In this document: positions 33,876 through 43,396 of the stretch, one piece after another
How the letters are laid out: each line of letters opens with the position of its first letter
Position numbering within the stretch: position 1 is the stretch's first letter
Made by a program: the position numbers and the translations under genes
NCBI GenBank assembly: GCA_028532985.1
Contig: JANCIK010000001.1
Coordinates: 496,001-560,000 of the forward strand
Length of the DNA stretch: 64,000 bases
Origin: Stropharia rugosoannulata
Lineage: Eukaryota > Basidiomycota > Agaricomycetes > Agaricales > Strophariaceae
Reading direction: 5' to 3'
The notes under the pieces: generated by a model
The model's database searches: none
Seen by the model: only the letters and a program-made list of their open reading frames with translations
What the model was told of the DNA's origin: nothing

Positions 33876-34079
33876 CAATTTACTGCGTTCAGTTCTTCCC
33901 AATGAACGGCGTTCAGTCGGTCCCAACTTTTCACAGTGTTCTCTTCCCAACCTTCGGTGTTCAGTCCTTCCCAATTCACAATGTTTAAATCTACGGTATT
34001 CAACGGTTCTTGCTATCCGACGGCAAGCGTCGTCTCACAGTCTACCGCGACCGATACTTGCCAAGCTGTTTCCTAAATA

Positions 34080-34606
34080 AAAGCTCGGGAAAAAATGTAT
34101 ACCTTTAATTAGATTGTCAACTTAGTTCTTTTGAACTTCTTCATTAGTTAAATCAGTGATGTTGTGCGCGTTCGTGCGAACATCGTCGGAGCTTCAACCT
34201 TGAAGTTCGACGGCGGCCAGTTCTTATCGCTGTGACAGCCAGCGGCCCAGCGCAATAGTCAAGGATTCAGATGCATTTCTAGGAGATGGACGTGTGTCAT
34301 ACATACTCAGTTCACCAGAAAGATAAATCTTTGTTGGCTGGATTGCATCTATTAAATTATTGATCGCACGAAACATCTATGTCTACCTAGAGTGCTGCTA
34401 CACTGACAAAGTGTTTGGAAATGTTCCGAACAAGATACCTTGAAGTGATAGGAAGCTCAACCCCCTGACAGAACTAGAGCGCCGTATGATATATTACATA
34501 CCACTGAGCACTCAGACAGATAAAAAGCTCGACCAGACTCAACCGGCCTTCAAGACACTCAGCTTCAAGGGGAGTACTATTAAATACTTCAAGCTTCCAC
34601 ACCGCA
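34080..34606. other. Intergenic between P2 and P3
   Basis: About 530 bases without a recognised gene. A weak TATA-like TATTAAATA lies about 30 bases upstream of P3. Confidence 0.4.
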
Positions 34607-34844
34607 ATGCGCTGCATCTACTCGCCCGTTTTTGTGGTTATGGCATTACTAGGCCTTACGGCTGTAGCAGCTGTGCCGGTTGTCTCAAGTAAGTTAATTT
34701 GTTAAATATCTAAGGATCGTGAAAATAAATATTCTTCCAATAATCTAAGGCCCACTTTTCAGCTTTTTGAGGGTTGACACAAGCAAAGCTGAACCAATCC
34801 GATCAAATAATAGGCTGGAGACTCCGAAATCTTCTGCGAGCTGA
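34607..34844 (+). CDS. EPxR peptide P3
   Basis: Exons 34607-34688 and 34750-34844 give 58 residues. Signal peptide: MRCIYSPVFVVMALLGLTAV, then AAVPVVS. No dibasic site precedes the splice junction. The second exon reads SPLFSFLRVDTSKAEPIRS and ends PKSSAS. This model uses the acceptor ATCTAAG at 34749; the more pyrimidine-rich acceptor at 34762 would give a stop after two codons, so splice choice decides whether the gene is intact. It is closest to P6, which shares FLRV and EPIR. Confidence 0.6.
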
Positions 34845-35312
34845 ACCATTTTATAATGGTCCACATTCTGGGGAGTTGCACTACGCCCTAAGGCATATGT
34901 TATATGTAATAGTCAAGGATGAATAGTGATAATAGTGACATCAGCCGCATAGTATGATGTAACGGTCTACAATCTAAATGACACTGTCAATCATGTCACT
35001 CAACGACTTTTGTTCTAAATTTAGACAGCGCCCATGCGCGAACTTGAAAATTCTTTACGCAAGAGGCTAGCTAAATAGATCTCTAATGTCTCATGACCAG
35101 ATAGTTATTCGGATACAAGAATCAAACTGATAGACAGCCAGTGGGATGCATACTACGCTGTGCTTCATGACCCGTATTTTGATTGTACCATGCCACTCCA
35201 TTGTAATTGGGATTTCAGAGATTCGCAGCCTAGCAGTATATATAGCGAGAAGACTCACCTAGCCTCAGATAGACACAGAAACATCGCACAAAGCCTTTTA
35301 AGACAACTTGCA
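34845..35312. other. Upstream region of P4
   Basis: Contains words repeated upstream of P5: ACTCAACGACTTT with TCTAAATTTAG and ACAGCGCCCATG (34997-35038 against 36647-36693), and GATAGACAGCCAGTGGGATG (35131) against GATAGACAGACAGTGAGATG (36811). P4 and P5 are therefore tandem duplicates including their promoters. Confidence 0.6.
35235..35245 (+). promoter_or_regulatory. TATA box of P4
   Basis: AGTATATATAG about 75 bases upstream of the P4 ATG, at a distance matching that of the P5 TATA box. Confidence 0.55.
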
Positions 35313-35559
35313 ATGCGATTTCAATTTATTTGGCCATTATTCACTGCAATAATGGTGATACCTCTCCTATCCCGGGCCAGTGCAGCACCTGTACCACTTG
35401 TTAAACGCGGTATGTTGACATCTATTCCCTATGTTAGTCTAATAAAACTTATGGGCCTTGACCTTGACAGAAAAATTGGCGCCCTCTTTTCTACTGGACG
35501 GAAACGAACCCACTCGGTCCGAAACCAGTCAGGATGCGGCCAGTGGCCAGTCAGCCTAG
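35313..35559 (+). CDS. EPxR peptide P4
   Basis: Exons 35313-35409 and 35471-35559, phase-1 intron, 61 residues. Signal peptide MRFQFIWPLFTAIMVIPLLS, a small-residue cleavage region (RASAA), then PVPLVKR; the KR pair ends the last whole codon of exon 1. The predicted mature part is 29 residues: EKLAPSFLLDGNEPTRSETS followed by QDAASGQSA. It contains the family motif F-L-L-D-G-N-E-P-T-R. There is no Cys, so no disulfide-stabilised defensin-like fold is expected. Function unknown; a Kex2-processed secreted peptide is the simplest reading. Confidence 0.75.
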
Positions 35560-36430
35560 TGCATGACTCAAGTGTTGTGGAGCACAGAGACAAAAAAATC
35601 CAGAGAACATTGTAGCAGGCGTAGCCTAAGTTTACCATCGATTTGAAGTCATATCGAAATACCAGAAATTAATATGACCGCAATTGCATGACTGAAATAT
35701 TCGGAGAAAACAGAGGTATCTGAAGGGTAGAAATTTTACCACGATGGTTGATGCTTTTGCTTTCGACTCTTCCAGATGCTTCTATCGTCTCCGAGTCGCT
35801 AAAATAAATCAATATCTACGTTAAATTTCAATATATAGTATGCAAACTACTGGCTATAACTTTGATCAGCTTGTTCACATTGGCTTTCAATTACAAGTTT
35901 CCCGATGCGGAAGTGACAAGGCCCTCCTCAGTGGGTAATTTGAATCACTTCGCGGTCTATTAGAACCGTTCAAATTAAAAAATGCCACAACAATGGTACT
36001 CAAGTGTTAGAAACAGCTCGTCACTGTTGCTGAGATAGGGGCCTGGAAAGGGGGTGTACGGCACACTGCTGGTGTTGCAGGTGCAAGGGGTCGTCCAAAC
36101 AGATCGACTAACCGGCCATCCTGGTGTGGGAATGGACACAAAGCGCCTGGGCTCGGGCGTGCGAGGGAAGAATGTGTGTATTCTGGTCAAGGTCTAATTT
36201 AGGATACATCGTGATGGTAAGCTTTGTATGTACGTGTTAGCACCGGAAGTCCATGAACACGTGATATTCAACATCAAGTACTCATCGCAGCAAAAAGATC
36301 CGAAAATTCCAGAAGCATGAAACTAAGTGGTGTCTCTGACTGTTTTAACTTTTACCTGTCCCCGGATCATTGAAGGAATCAGACAAACAGAGAACGAGGT
36401 ATTACCCATTCCGGGCAGAGAGAAAAATCA

Positions 36431-36605
36431 GTGAGACGTGCGTATGGGTGAGAGTGGTGTGTGAGCCACTTTCACGCATTTGCCACGCATCCTCACGCAC
36501 TTGCACTTATCCACTGAGCTTCACGCATGACTCACGCACCTTCACTCACGCGCACGGCTCATGCACCTCTCACGAACTCTCACACATTCACGCACGGCTC
36601 ACTGC
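36431..36605. repeat. TCACGCA-type repeats with an inverted arm
   Basis: Many copies of TCACGCA/CTCACGCAC on the plus strand (36471-36605). They are preceded by reverse-complement words such as GTGAGACGTGCGTATGGGTG (36432-36451), so the tract could fold into a hairpin. Confidence 0.6.
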
Positions 36606-36929
36606 TTTTTCCTGTGCCCACCCATTCCAAATTTGTACTTAAAAACACTCAACGACTTTCGCTCTAAATTTAGCATATAGACAGCGCCCATGATGCATTC
36701 ATAATAAAATGATTTTGGTACAATATGATGATTACTCAAGAGAATAAGTTACCAAAATCAGGAGAGCCTGGGTAGACCTCTGGATAGTATTATTCCACAA
36801 AAGTACCCTGATAGACAGACAGTGAGATGCAGCGCGTCAACACGTCTAACTGAGCACCTTCTTGAAGATATTTTCCATGCTCTATAGCTCGCAGTGGGAG
36901 TTCAGAGCCAATTCATTCACTCTTGGCCC

Positions 36930-36940
36930 AGTATATATAC
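36930..36940 (+). promoter_or_regulatory. TATA box of P5
   Basis: AGTATATATAC about 75 bases upstream of the P5 ATG, within the block shared with P4. Confidence 0.55.
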
Positions 36941-37009
36941 TGGTAAAGGGTTTATAACGTGAAGGCAGGCATAGCCATACAGGTTCATAGAACTTTAATA
37001 CGACTTCTA

Positions 37010-37223
37010 ATGCAACTTCCCAGTTGGTCATTATTCACTATAATGATGGTGATACCTTTCCTCATTGGTGCAACACCCATACTTGATAAGCGTGGTACGT
37101 TTACCCTATGTCTCATGTGAGTATAGAAATGCTGAAAGGCTTGAATTTTTATCAGTGGCATGGGCGCCCGATTTCCTACTAGTAGGCAATGAACCCAATC
37201 GGGCTGAAGTCAGGCCCACTTAG
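37010..37223 (+). CDS. EPxR peptide P5
   Basis: Exons 37010-37094 and 37156-37223, 50 residues. Signal peptide MQLPSWSLFTIMMVIPFLIG, then ATPILDKR with the KR pair at the splice junction. The predicted mature peptide is 22 residues: VAWAPDFLLVGNEPNRAEVR ending PT. It shares APxFLLxGNEPxR with P4. Same intron phase and position as its neighbours. Confidence 0.75.
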
Positions 37224-37591
37224 GACCCAACTGCCCATTGAATTGGTCCAATGTAAGCAGCTTAATGCATGAGCATCGTCGAGTAGGTTAACTCATACTG
37301 CATGCCCATTCAGCAACTTCAGTGCTTTCGAGTTCCTTGTATTTTCCCAAGTTCGCTTTAGTAGACGTACCCATGTTCAAAATTGAACAAACGGCGATGA
37401 GTGCCCATGACACAATCAAGGTATCAATTACAGTAAGAAGATCCGAAAACCCCAGAATCATGAAACCAATGCCTCCGATTTTTTAAGCTATCCGACTCAT
37501 CAGACTGATGTATCGAGCACTCCGAAACCAGAGATTTATGCCATTCGATGCATTTCATGATACCGCAGTCTAATCTTCGAGCCATCTCGTC

Positions 37592-37600
37592 ATATATATA
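37592..37600 (+). promoter_or_regulatory. TATA box of P6
   Basis: ATATATATA about 115 bases upstream of the P6 ATG. Confidence 0.45.
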
Positions 37601-37711
37601 GAGAGAAATAATTTCCAACTTGCTACACATACACAGTCGTTCGTCGCTGATCTTTTATCATATATCAACCCTTGATCAACGTTCCGAAACGTTCAAACAC
37701 TCAACTCCCTG

Positions 37712-37947
37712 ATGCAATTTCTTATAAGTTGGCCATTATTTACGGTCACCACGGTCACATTACTTCACCTCATCAGTGCAATGCCCGCACTTGTTGAGCG
37801 AGGTGTGTTAATCATATCTGACCACATCTGTACAGAGAGACTAAGTACTTCAAATTTTCATTAGGATTAAAAGAACCAACTTTTCTCAGGGTGGTAGGCT
37901 CTGAACCCATTAGGGCCAGAACCACTCAGGATCCTACTGCCCCATAA
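37712..37947 (+). CDS. EPxR peptide P6
   Basis: Exons 37712-37802 and 37865-37947, 57 residues. Signal peptide MQFLISWPLFTVTTVTLLHL followed by ISAMPALVER. The processing site is ER rather than KR, so Kex2 cleavage is less certain. The second exon gives GLKEPTFLRVVGSEPIRART and then TQDPTAP, with the motif F-L-R-V-V-G-S-E-P-I-R. The upstream SWPLFTV resembles the signal peptides of P4 and P5. Confidence 0.72.
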
Positions 37948-38309
37948 ATCTGTAGAGGCAAACTACTAGTACACCCAGTGACAGACATGGTGTTTTCCTA
38001 GATTAAAACTAATTAGTTGCGCTTGACTCGTGCTCGCCATTGGCACAAGTCAACTGAAGTACTATGAATAGCGTACCAGTTGCCAAGTGTAACTGATTAT
38101 TGTGGCACGCCAACTACACCTCAATGACACGGACTTCAGACGCAATATAAGAACTTCATACTCATGCTTTCGGAAGCAGCCACTTATATTAGACAACACA
38201 TATTCTGGAAATTAAAAATAAATAAGACTGCCACTAGCTGCTTGATAATAGCAAAATTAACTACAGGGATAAGAACCGAAATTTTTCATGAGGGGAAACA
38301 GGCCTATCA

Positions 38310-39515
38310 TTATGCAGCGACTCCTCTGTTGTACGTATCCATAAAGTTTGATGTGGATTCATTATTCAAAGTTTTGTTGGTCGTGTCGCTCATACCTCCT
38401 GTAGTCATCGAAGTCGCCGGAAAGCTCTTCACATCGTTGAAGCGTATAGTGCTTGTCATATGCTTAGTCCTTTCCCCGAGCGAGGTTCCCATGGCCACTC
38501 GAACAAGGATAACAGTGGGGGTGATCCCCTTTCAGCAAACAAGCATGTCAATTGTTGTTACCAGCAGGGAAAATGGGCGACTGGCACTTACATAGATCAT
38601 AGTAATGGGCCCATTGATGGAATTAAACCCTGTGTTCTGTAGACCAAAGAGCACAGTCCAGACAATTTGCCCAACAAAGGTGAATATACCCGATTCGACA
38701 AGGATCGTAATCAGTGGAAGCAAGGCTTGCGAGTAGTCGAGCGTGCCCTCGCGTTTGAGTTCGTAATGCGTCAACACCAGTCTGAGGACGAGTAGCCCTG
38801 ATACTACGAAGTTAACGAATGCCGAGATGCTGAACGAAGCGACTCCAAGGGGGAAAAACCAGACAGGCGGTTGTCCGGCAAGGCCGATTCGAATCAGTTC
38901 AATCGTCAGGCCCAGGCATGTTGCTAGAAACACTATTAAAACAGCACAACTTAACGGAAGTGCGGACTTACAGAACGAAGCAAGCGCAAGTACTGTAGGG
39001 AAGATTATGAACAAAGGGTTACGATTCCACATGATCCAGCATCGATAAATCTGGACAGTTGTTCAGACAAATTGACAGTGGCATACGAAGTCGACACTCA
39101 CCAGGATGCTCTGAGTGGTGATATCGGTGAACGTGTAGATCATAGAAGTCGTGATGTTTATGTTCTGTACAACGTTTGCTGCTGTCGGTCCATTGAGACG
39201 GAACTGTTGTACGCACTGTCAATTTAGCTGAAAAAAAAGGCCTACAAAGACTCACAATGGTAATAAACTGCTGAGTGAAGTCTAGACAGATGTATCCTGT
39301 GCATAGCACAAATAGGAATATCAAGGCATGGGTGAGACGGTTACTCCCAGAGGACTTCTTCTGAATGTTCAAGAAGAGAGCAAATATGACGCAGTAGATG
39401 CCTTTATGAGGATTAGATGGTGAACGATTAAGTGCGCACATAGATCCTTACCATAGAATATCCCTTCCAAGACCGTACCAAGGAAGATTGCCTCGTTACT
39501 GCTGAGGGCAGTCAT
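38310..39515 (-). CDS. Basidiomycete multi-pass (about 7 TM) membrane protein
   Basis: Six exons (39452-39515, 39256-39401, 39102-39215, 38972-39050, 38592-38932, 38310-38528) give 320 residues. The start is MTALSSNEAIFLGTVLEGIF. Hydrophobic segments alternate with polar loops: GIYCVIFALFLNI, ALIFLFVLCTGYICLDF, IFPTVLALASFLFLATCLGL, a segment around VASFSISAFVNFVVSGLLV, and LITILVESGIFTFVGQIVW. The motifs RCWIMWNRN and the closing GITPTVILVRVAMG are typical of an agaricomycete-specific family of uncharacterised 7-TM proteins. The function is unknown; GPCR-like topology is suggested but no pheromone receptor (Ste3) signature is present. The tail is Ser/Thr/Asn-rich and cytosolic if topology is GPCR-like. 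Confidence 0.82.
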
Positions 39516-40466
39516 CGTTAGCAGTGTGAGAGGCAAATGATCCCACCACTAAATTTGCTATATAAACCGCCTGTATTTCTTCAAGGATTTAACGGTGATT
39601 GGGGGGTATCTGGTGACAAGCACCCCTGGCAAAGTCCTCCTCCACGGACTTCCACGCCAACATAGTCTTTATCCATGCGATGATGGGCCCTGTACATGTA
39701 GCAAAATGTTTGTTGGACTTCTGTTGAACGGATGTTCCTATCAACGCGGTTGCTTCGTAACACTGTATTTGCAGTCGATTGACAATCCTGTGCAAGCCCT
39801 GTGTCACCTGTGTCATGGGGGACAGAGCACTTGCGAATAGAGCAACGTTTATTGGTTGACGAGAGAGAAGTTTGCTATATCTGGCAATGACAATGAAAGA
39901 ATTTTCTGCAATTCCCAGGCAGGATTAAAATTTCAAGGGGTAGTAATATGGCATTTGTGGTGCACGTACTACTGTTGTACAACTTGAAGCTTGTAGCCAG
40001 TCAACCAACAGTTAACCATGCAGTTTACGGTGGTATCATCTTGAAGCTTGAAGTTACTAAGGCTCCCTCGAGTCGTTAAACAACTCAACTCACCTGAGTC
40101 GAGCAGTAGGGTTGAGCCAAGGTCGAGCGCTTGAGCTTGAGCCTCCAACTTGGGCTGAGCTGGCACGTCCGGCGCTCCGTCGGTCCGTCTCGGGCTTGCA
40201 TGCCGTGACATCGCGGTGAAGAAGTGTGTCAGTTCAAACTTCAAATTGATCCCACTGCTCTCCAAACGGTTGACCTCTCTTATCTTATTGCTGCCATGAG
40301 TCCGGATGTTAGCATACCAAATTCATTTCTGTTCGGCGCTCGATTATGGCGAAGACACATTGGCTAGACAGTAAGTACTAGGCAATCGCCAGCAGCTGTC
40401 CAACTCTGCGTCGTCATTCTTAACTTGGAACATCATAGATATTAATTGGCATTCTTCTGACACAAA
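39516..40466. other. Intergenic, no gene recognised
   Basis: Short frames on both strands overlap each other here without recognisable motifs or splice continuity. Confidence 0.4.
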
Positions 40467-41182
40467 TCATGTGGACTCTCCGTCATCCATGAAGGGTATA
40501 CCTTCCCACCCTAGCGTATTCTCGATAACGAATGTTCGCACGTGCTTCCAATTTCTGCAGATGTGCGTAATTCCAAACCCAGATGCTGGCATGGAGTTGT
40601 TCTGTAGAGTCGAGACCGGAACGAGCGCAGAGTCTGCTCTGCATAGGATGCTTTGCCGGATAAATTGAAAGCAGTGATTATCGTGGCCGACTTTCGAGCG
40701 CAGAATGGTGGGGTCTGTGACAAGACCATCTCTGGCCACGCTGTACTCGAAGCGAATAGCGTTGATGCAATGGAGCTGGTGGTAGGCTGCAATGCCAAAC
40801 GCGCGACCTTTAGGTCCCAAGCGTACAAACCCATGGTCTGCAGGGATGGTGGCTGCCCAAGCAGTGTCGTTCTCGAGTGAGAAGACATCGTTCTTTTGAA
40901 TGACCATTGAGACGGTCTCAAAGTATCCGGGAAGCCGCTCCAAATATGGGTTGTCAACTAATAATTCGTTCAGCAAGCCAGCTCCTTCGTATTACAATGT
41001 TCTTCAGGCTCACTGTTCGTGTCATGGCCAGTATCAATCGAATCCAAACTTCCTAAGAGCGTACGCTGAATTATTAACAAGTAAACATTAGCTAAACAAA
41101 GGGTGAAAGATACGAGAACAAGCGGGGATATGCTGAAGAATTCTGTCTTCATTTTACTTGTGGTGTACCCCGGAGCACCCAT
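40467..41182 (-). CDS. UstYa-like oxidase (DUF3328), both HxxHC motifs intact
   Basis: Two exons (41014-41182, 40467-40957; intron with gtgagc donor) give 219 residues. The start may instead be at the second Met (MKTEFF). One membrane segment (about residues 16-40, SPLVLVSFTLCLANVYLLI) anchors it as a type II protein with a lumenal catalytic part. The DUF3328 signature is present twice: HQLHC at residues 116-120, and HDNHC at 148-152 followed by FIRQSILC. The family includes UstYa/UstYb of ustiloxin and the cyclochlorotine CctO-type oxidases, which catalyse oxidative cyclisation, hydroxylation or chlorination of peptides. It lies within the EPxR peptide region and is the best candidate modifying enzyme there; this link is inferred. 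Confidence 0.88.
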
Positions 41183-41685
41183 ACCTGCATGCCTTTATGA
41201 GGGGTATAAGAATGCTTCCCGATAATATGAGTGCGCGCATCTAGATCTTGTTAAATATTAAGATTCCTGTTTGAAATCGTATCAACAAGACCCCCAAGTT
41301 GGTCCCAAGCCGCAGCACACGACACACTTGTATTTATATTTAGTGACATGTCGTTATCATTTGCCGCAGTGGGCGGCGTTAAATACACATCACAGCTGAT
41401 AGAAGCTCTTATATAGCTCCCATCTGGGACTCGACAACTCTGGGAGCTTTATCATTGGTCATTATAGGTACGGGACTTGTACTGTACTGTACTTCCACTA
41501 TGATAGCCGACGAGGGGGATTTCTTCATGATGAACTCCTCTGCGTCGTTTCAATGAGTTGTATATAAGTGTAAATGAACGGCTGCGAGTTGAAAGTACCT
41601 TTCAGTTGTAGCTGGCTTCGCACGAAGTAGAACTTGTACTCTTTTAAGAAATTTGTTTAACCGTTCAAACGCAAAACATCTACAG
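41183..41685. other. Intergenic between the two UstYa-like genes
   Basis: Two TATA-like boxes on the plus strand (TTATATAG near 41410, GTATATAAGTG near 41551) precede no recognisable plus-strand gene. A degenerate EPxR gene was looked for here and not found. Confidence 0.4.
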
Positions 41686-42307
41686 TCACGTTAATAACGA
41701 AATTTCTGATTCCAATCTATTCCAGTCTCTGCAGCGGTGCAGAACGCCCAATCCTTTAGTTCCAGGGGTTATGGTGCCATCCTCCGTGGTCTCAAGTTTT
41801 GTAGGCTCAAGTGATATGTCTGTATGACACATCAGGTGTTGTCGGAGCTGTTCTATGCATACTTGGGCATCGGCGTAAAACTGGTCTGCGAGTTTGGGAC
41901 GGTCTGCGTGGTAGCTCAGGTATGCAACTCGGACTATGTCGAGGCAGTAGAGCTGCTGGTGCATAGATATGATGTATTTCTCGTCGGAGTGAGGATCGAG
42001 TTTGAATATGGGAGGGTTGGAATAGGGTTCCCATTCCTTATCCGATTCTATGTGAAATCCACCGACGTTGTTAAATTCAAGTGCTACTTTTTCTGTGTCA
42101 TTCCATAAAAGCTCCCCGGGGTGCACTGTGAGCTTTCCTAGAGATTACAACTCTGTGAGTCTCGCCAATATTTTACAGCCACTCAAACGACATACCATCC
42201 TTTTCCTTTTGGTTGTGGTACGTATTTACCGTTCTGAAAGATAGAATCAAGTTGAAAATGGATGCACAGATTGCTGCACCAAGTACTAGCTGTGCAGCGG
42301 TAGGCAT
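41686..42307 (-). CDS. UstYa-like protein (DUF3328) with altered catalytic motifs
   Basis: Two exons (42196-42307, 41686-42137) give 187 residues. Residues ~4-25 form a membrane anchor (AAQLVLGAAICASIFNLILS). The lumenal part contains DUF3328 landmarks (HPGELLWND, EWEPYSNPP, IEQLRQHLMCHTDISLEP, LHRCRDWNRLE). The first HxxHC motif reads HQQLYC (H97, C102) and the second reads ADAQVC, so the paired histidines seen in the neighbour are lost. It may be catalytically different or act as a partner; known UstYa/UstYb systems use two family members. Transcribed in the same direction as the intact copy, about 500 bases upstream of it. Confidence 0.82.
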
Positions 42308-42779
42308 CAGGGAGGTGCTTGGCCGGTTAGTAACTGTAGTCTGAGTACAGGTACTAGTCTTTAATCTTCAACGGGTTAAAAATAGCACATTGAACACGAT
42401 ATTGGCACCGTCATGTTCCCGGGCCTCCATCAGACTTGGAAGTATGAGAAAGATCTGTACGAATCTATTGATGCTCAATTATTCTACCGGACTATCGGAC
42501 ACACGTATTTAATGTGAACTACATACCGTGAATTGATGGACATTCCAGGCCGGTCCCAATTCATGTCCGCCCAAGATTGACAGCCCTGACAGAAGCATAC
42601 ACATGGTATTTTTTGCCGAAACGTCTCTTGGTTATGTATGAAAACGATTGTGGCATTTTGCAAGAATATAAGGGGTACGAGCGCTGCCTGCCCCGGGCCT
42701 ATGAATAACATAATTATAATTGGATTTTGTGCATATTAAGTACCCACACTCCTTACTAGGACGTGCCCGTTCACGCAAG
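42308..42779. other. Divergent intergenic region
   Basis: Lies between the minus-strand UstYa-like gene and a plus-strand UstYa-like fragment. A 75-codon minus-strand frame (42484-42711) has no recognisable features. Confidence 0.35.
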
Positions 42780-43137
42780 ATGTCTAGCAAATATCAAAAG
42801 CTGTCGCAAGCGGACGACTTGGACACTGTTCAGCCTGTAACGACGAAACACAAGGCGGCCAGCTACACTATCAGCAGAGGCGCTTTTATCTCTCTAATCG
42901 TCTGCATTGTCTTGAACGCCGTCCTTACAGCGACAAGTATCCACTACTCCCTGAAGATATCCAAAGCCTTTGAACAACGCGACCCAGATACTCATAGTTT
43001 GCGGCGGATAGACCCTTTCACTGGAGACTATGTACCTGTGCCTTCAGCATCCAGTGAGTGTAGCTGAGCTCAGTAATTTGTTCGGTCATTTAAATTGTAT
43101 ACTATCTCCAGAACTTTCCGGCGGAGAACTCTATTGA
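42780..43137 (+). CDS. Short membrane-anchored protein resembling the N-terminus of a UstYa-like protein
   Basis: Exons 42780-43053 and 43112-43137 give 99 residues. A ~35-residue polar N-terminus (MSSKYQKLSQADDLDTVQPV) is followed by a membrane segment (AFISLIVCIVLNAVLTATSI), then a short lumenal stretch with RRIDPFTGDYVPVPS and an early stop. This is the layout of the cytosolic tail, anchor and pre-catalytic part of DUF3328 proteins, with the catalytic part missing. It may be a truncated relic or a genuine small membrane protein. Confidence 0.5.
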
Positions 43138-43396
43138 ATTTCAGTAGCGTGTAAAGGGAAACTGTATCAATACGACCTGTACCCGCCGTAGTAGAAACCA
43201 ATCCTCATTGAATGTAATATTAACTGATGTAAGAAAACTGCACGTAAAACATATTATTTTCTAAATATTCAAGTCGTTCAGAGCCTTCATACATCTGTGT
43301 CATCTATATTGTAATGGATCAGATGGTAAGCACCGTGTAGTGAATCCGTTTTGGATGATTGCATAAGGCTTCGGGTAGCTATGGTAGTTGCAACAA
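43138..43396. other. Short intergenic stretch
   Basis: AT-rich 3' flank shared by two convergent genes; nothing further seen. Confidence 0.35.

Larger units (their letters stand above)
32275..34110. repeat. Tandem duplication carrying peptide genes P1 and P2
   Basis: Two ~0.8-1.0-kb units, roughly 32275-33290 and 33300-34110. Both start at ATGCATCTCCGTGGCCGGTG and end in a matching AATAAAAGCTCGGGAAAAA segment and AATTAGATT. The shared part covers promoter, both exons, intron and 3' region. Confidence 0.85.
35560..37009. other. Intergenic between P4 and P5
   Basis: Holds a TCACGCA-rich tract (36431-36605, annotated separately), P5's duplicated promoter block and AGATCCGAAAATTCCAGAAGC near 36296, which recurs as AGATCCGAAAACCCCAGAATC near 37439, upstream of P6. 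A 71-codon minus-strand frame at 35975-36190 has no recognisable features. Confidence 0.5.

Noticed and set aside
36838..36895. Similarity of CTAACTGAGCACCTTCTTGA to oxygenase exon 4 (about 31705)
   Set aside because: Only about 24 bases plus a few scattered matches; could be chance, and no flanking support.
32674..37947. Mating-type pheromone precursor cluster
   Set aside because: The small peptides have signal peptides and no C-terminal CaaX box, and neither membrane protein shows a Ste3 receptor signature. Basidiomycete pheromones lack signal peptides and end in CaaX.
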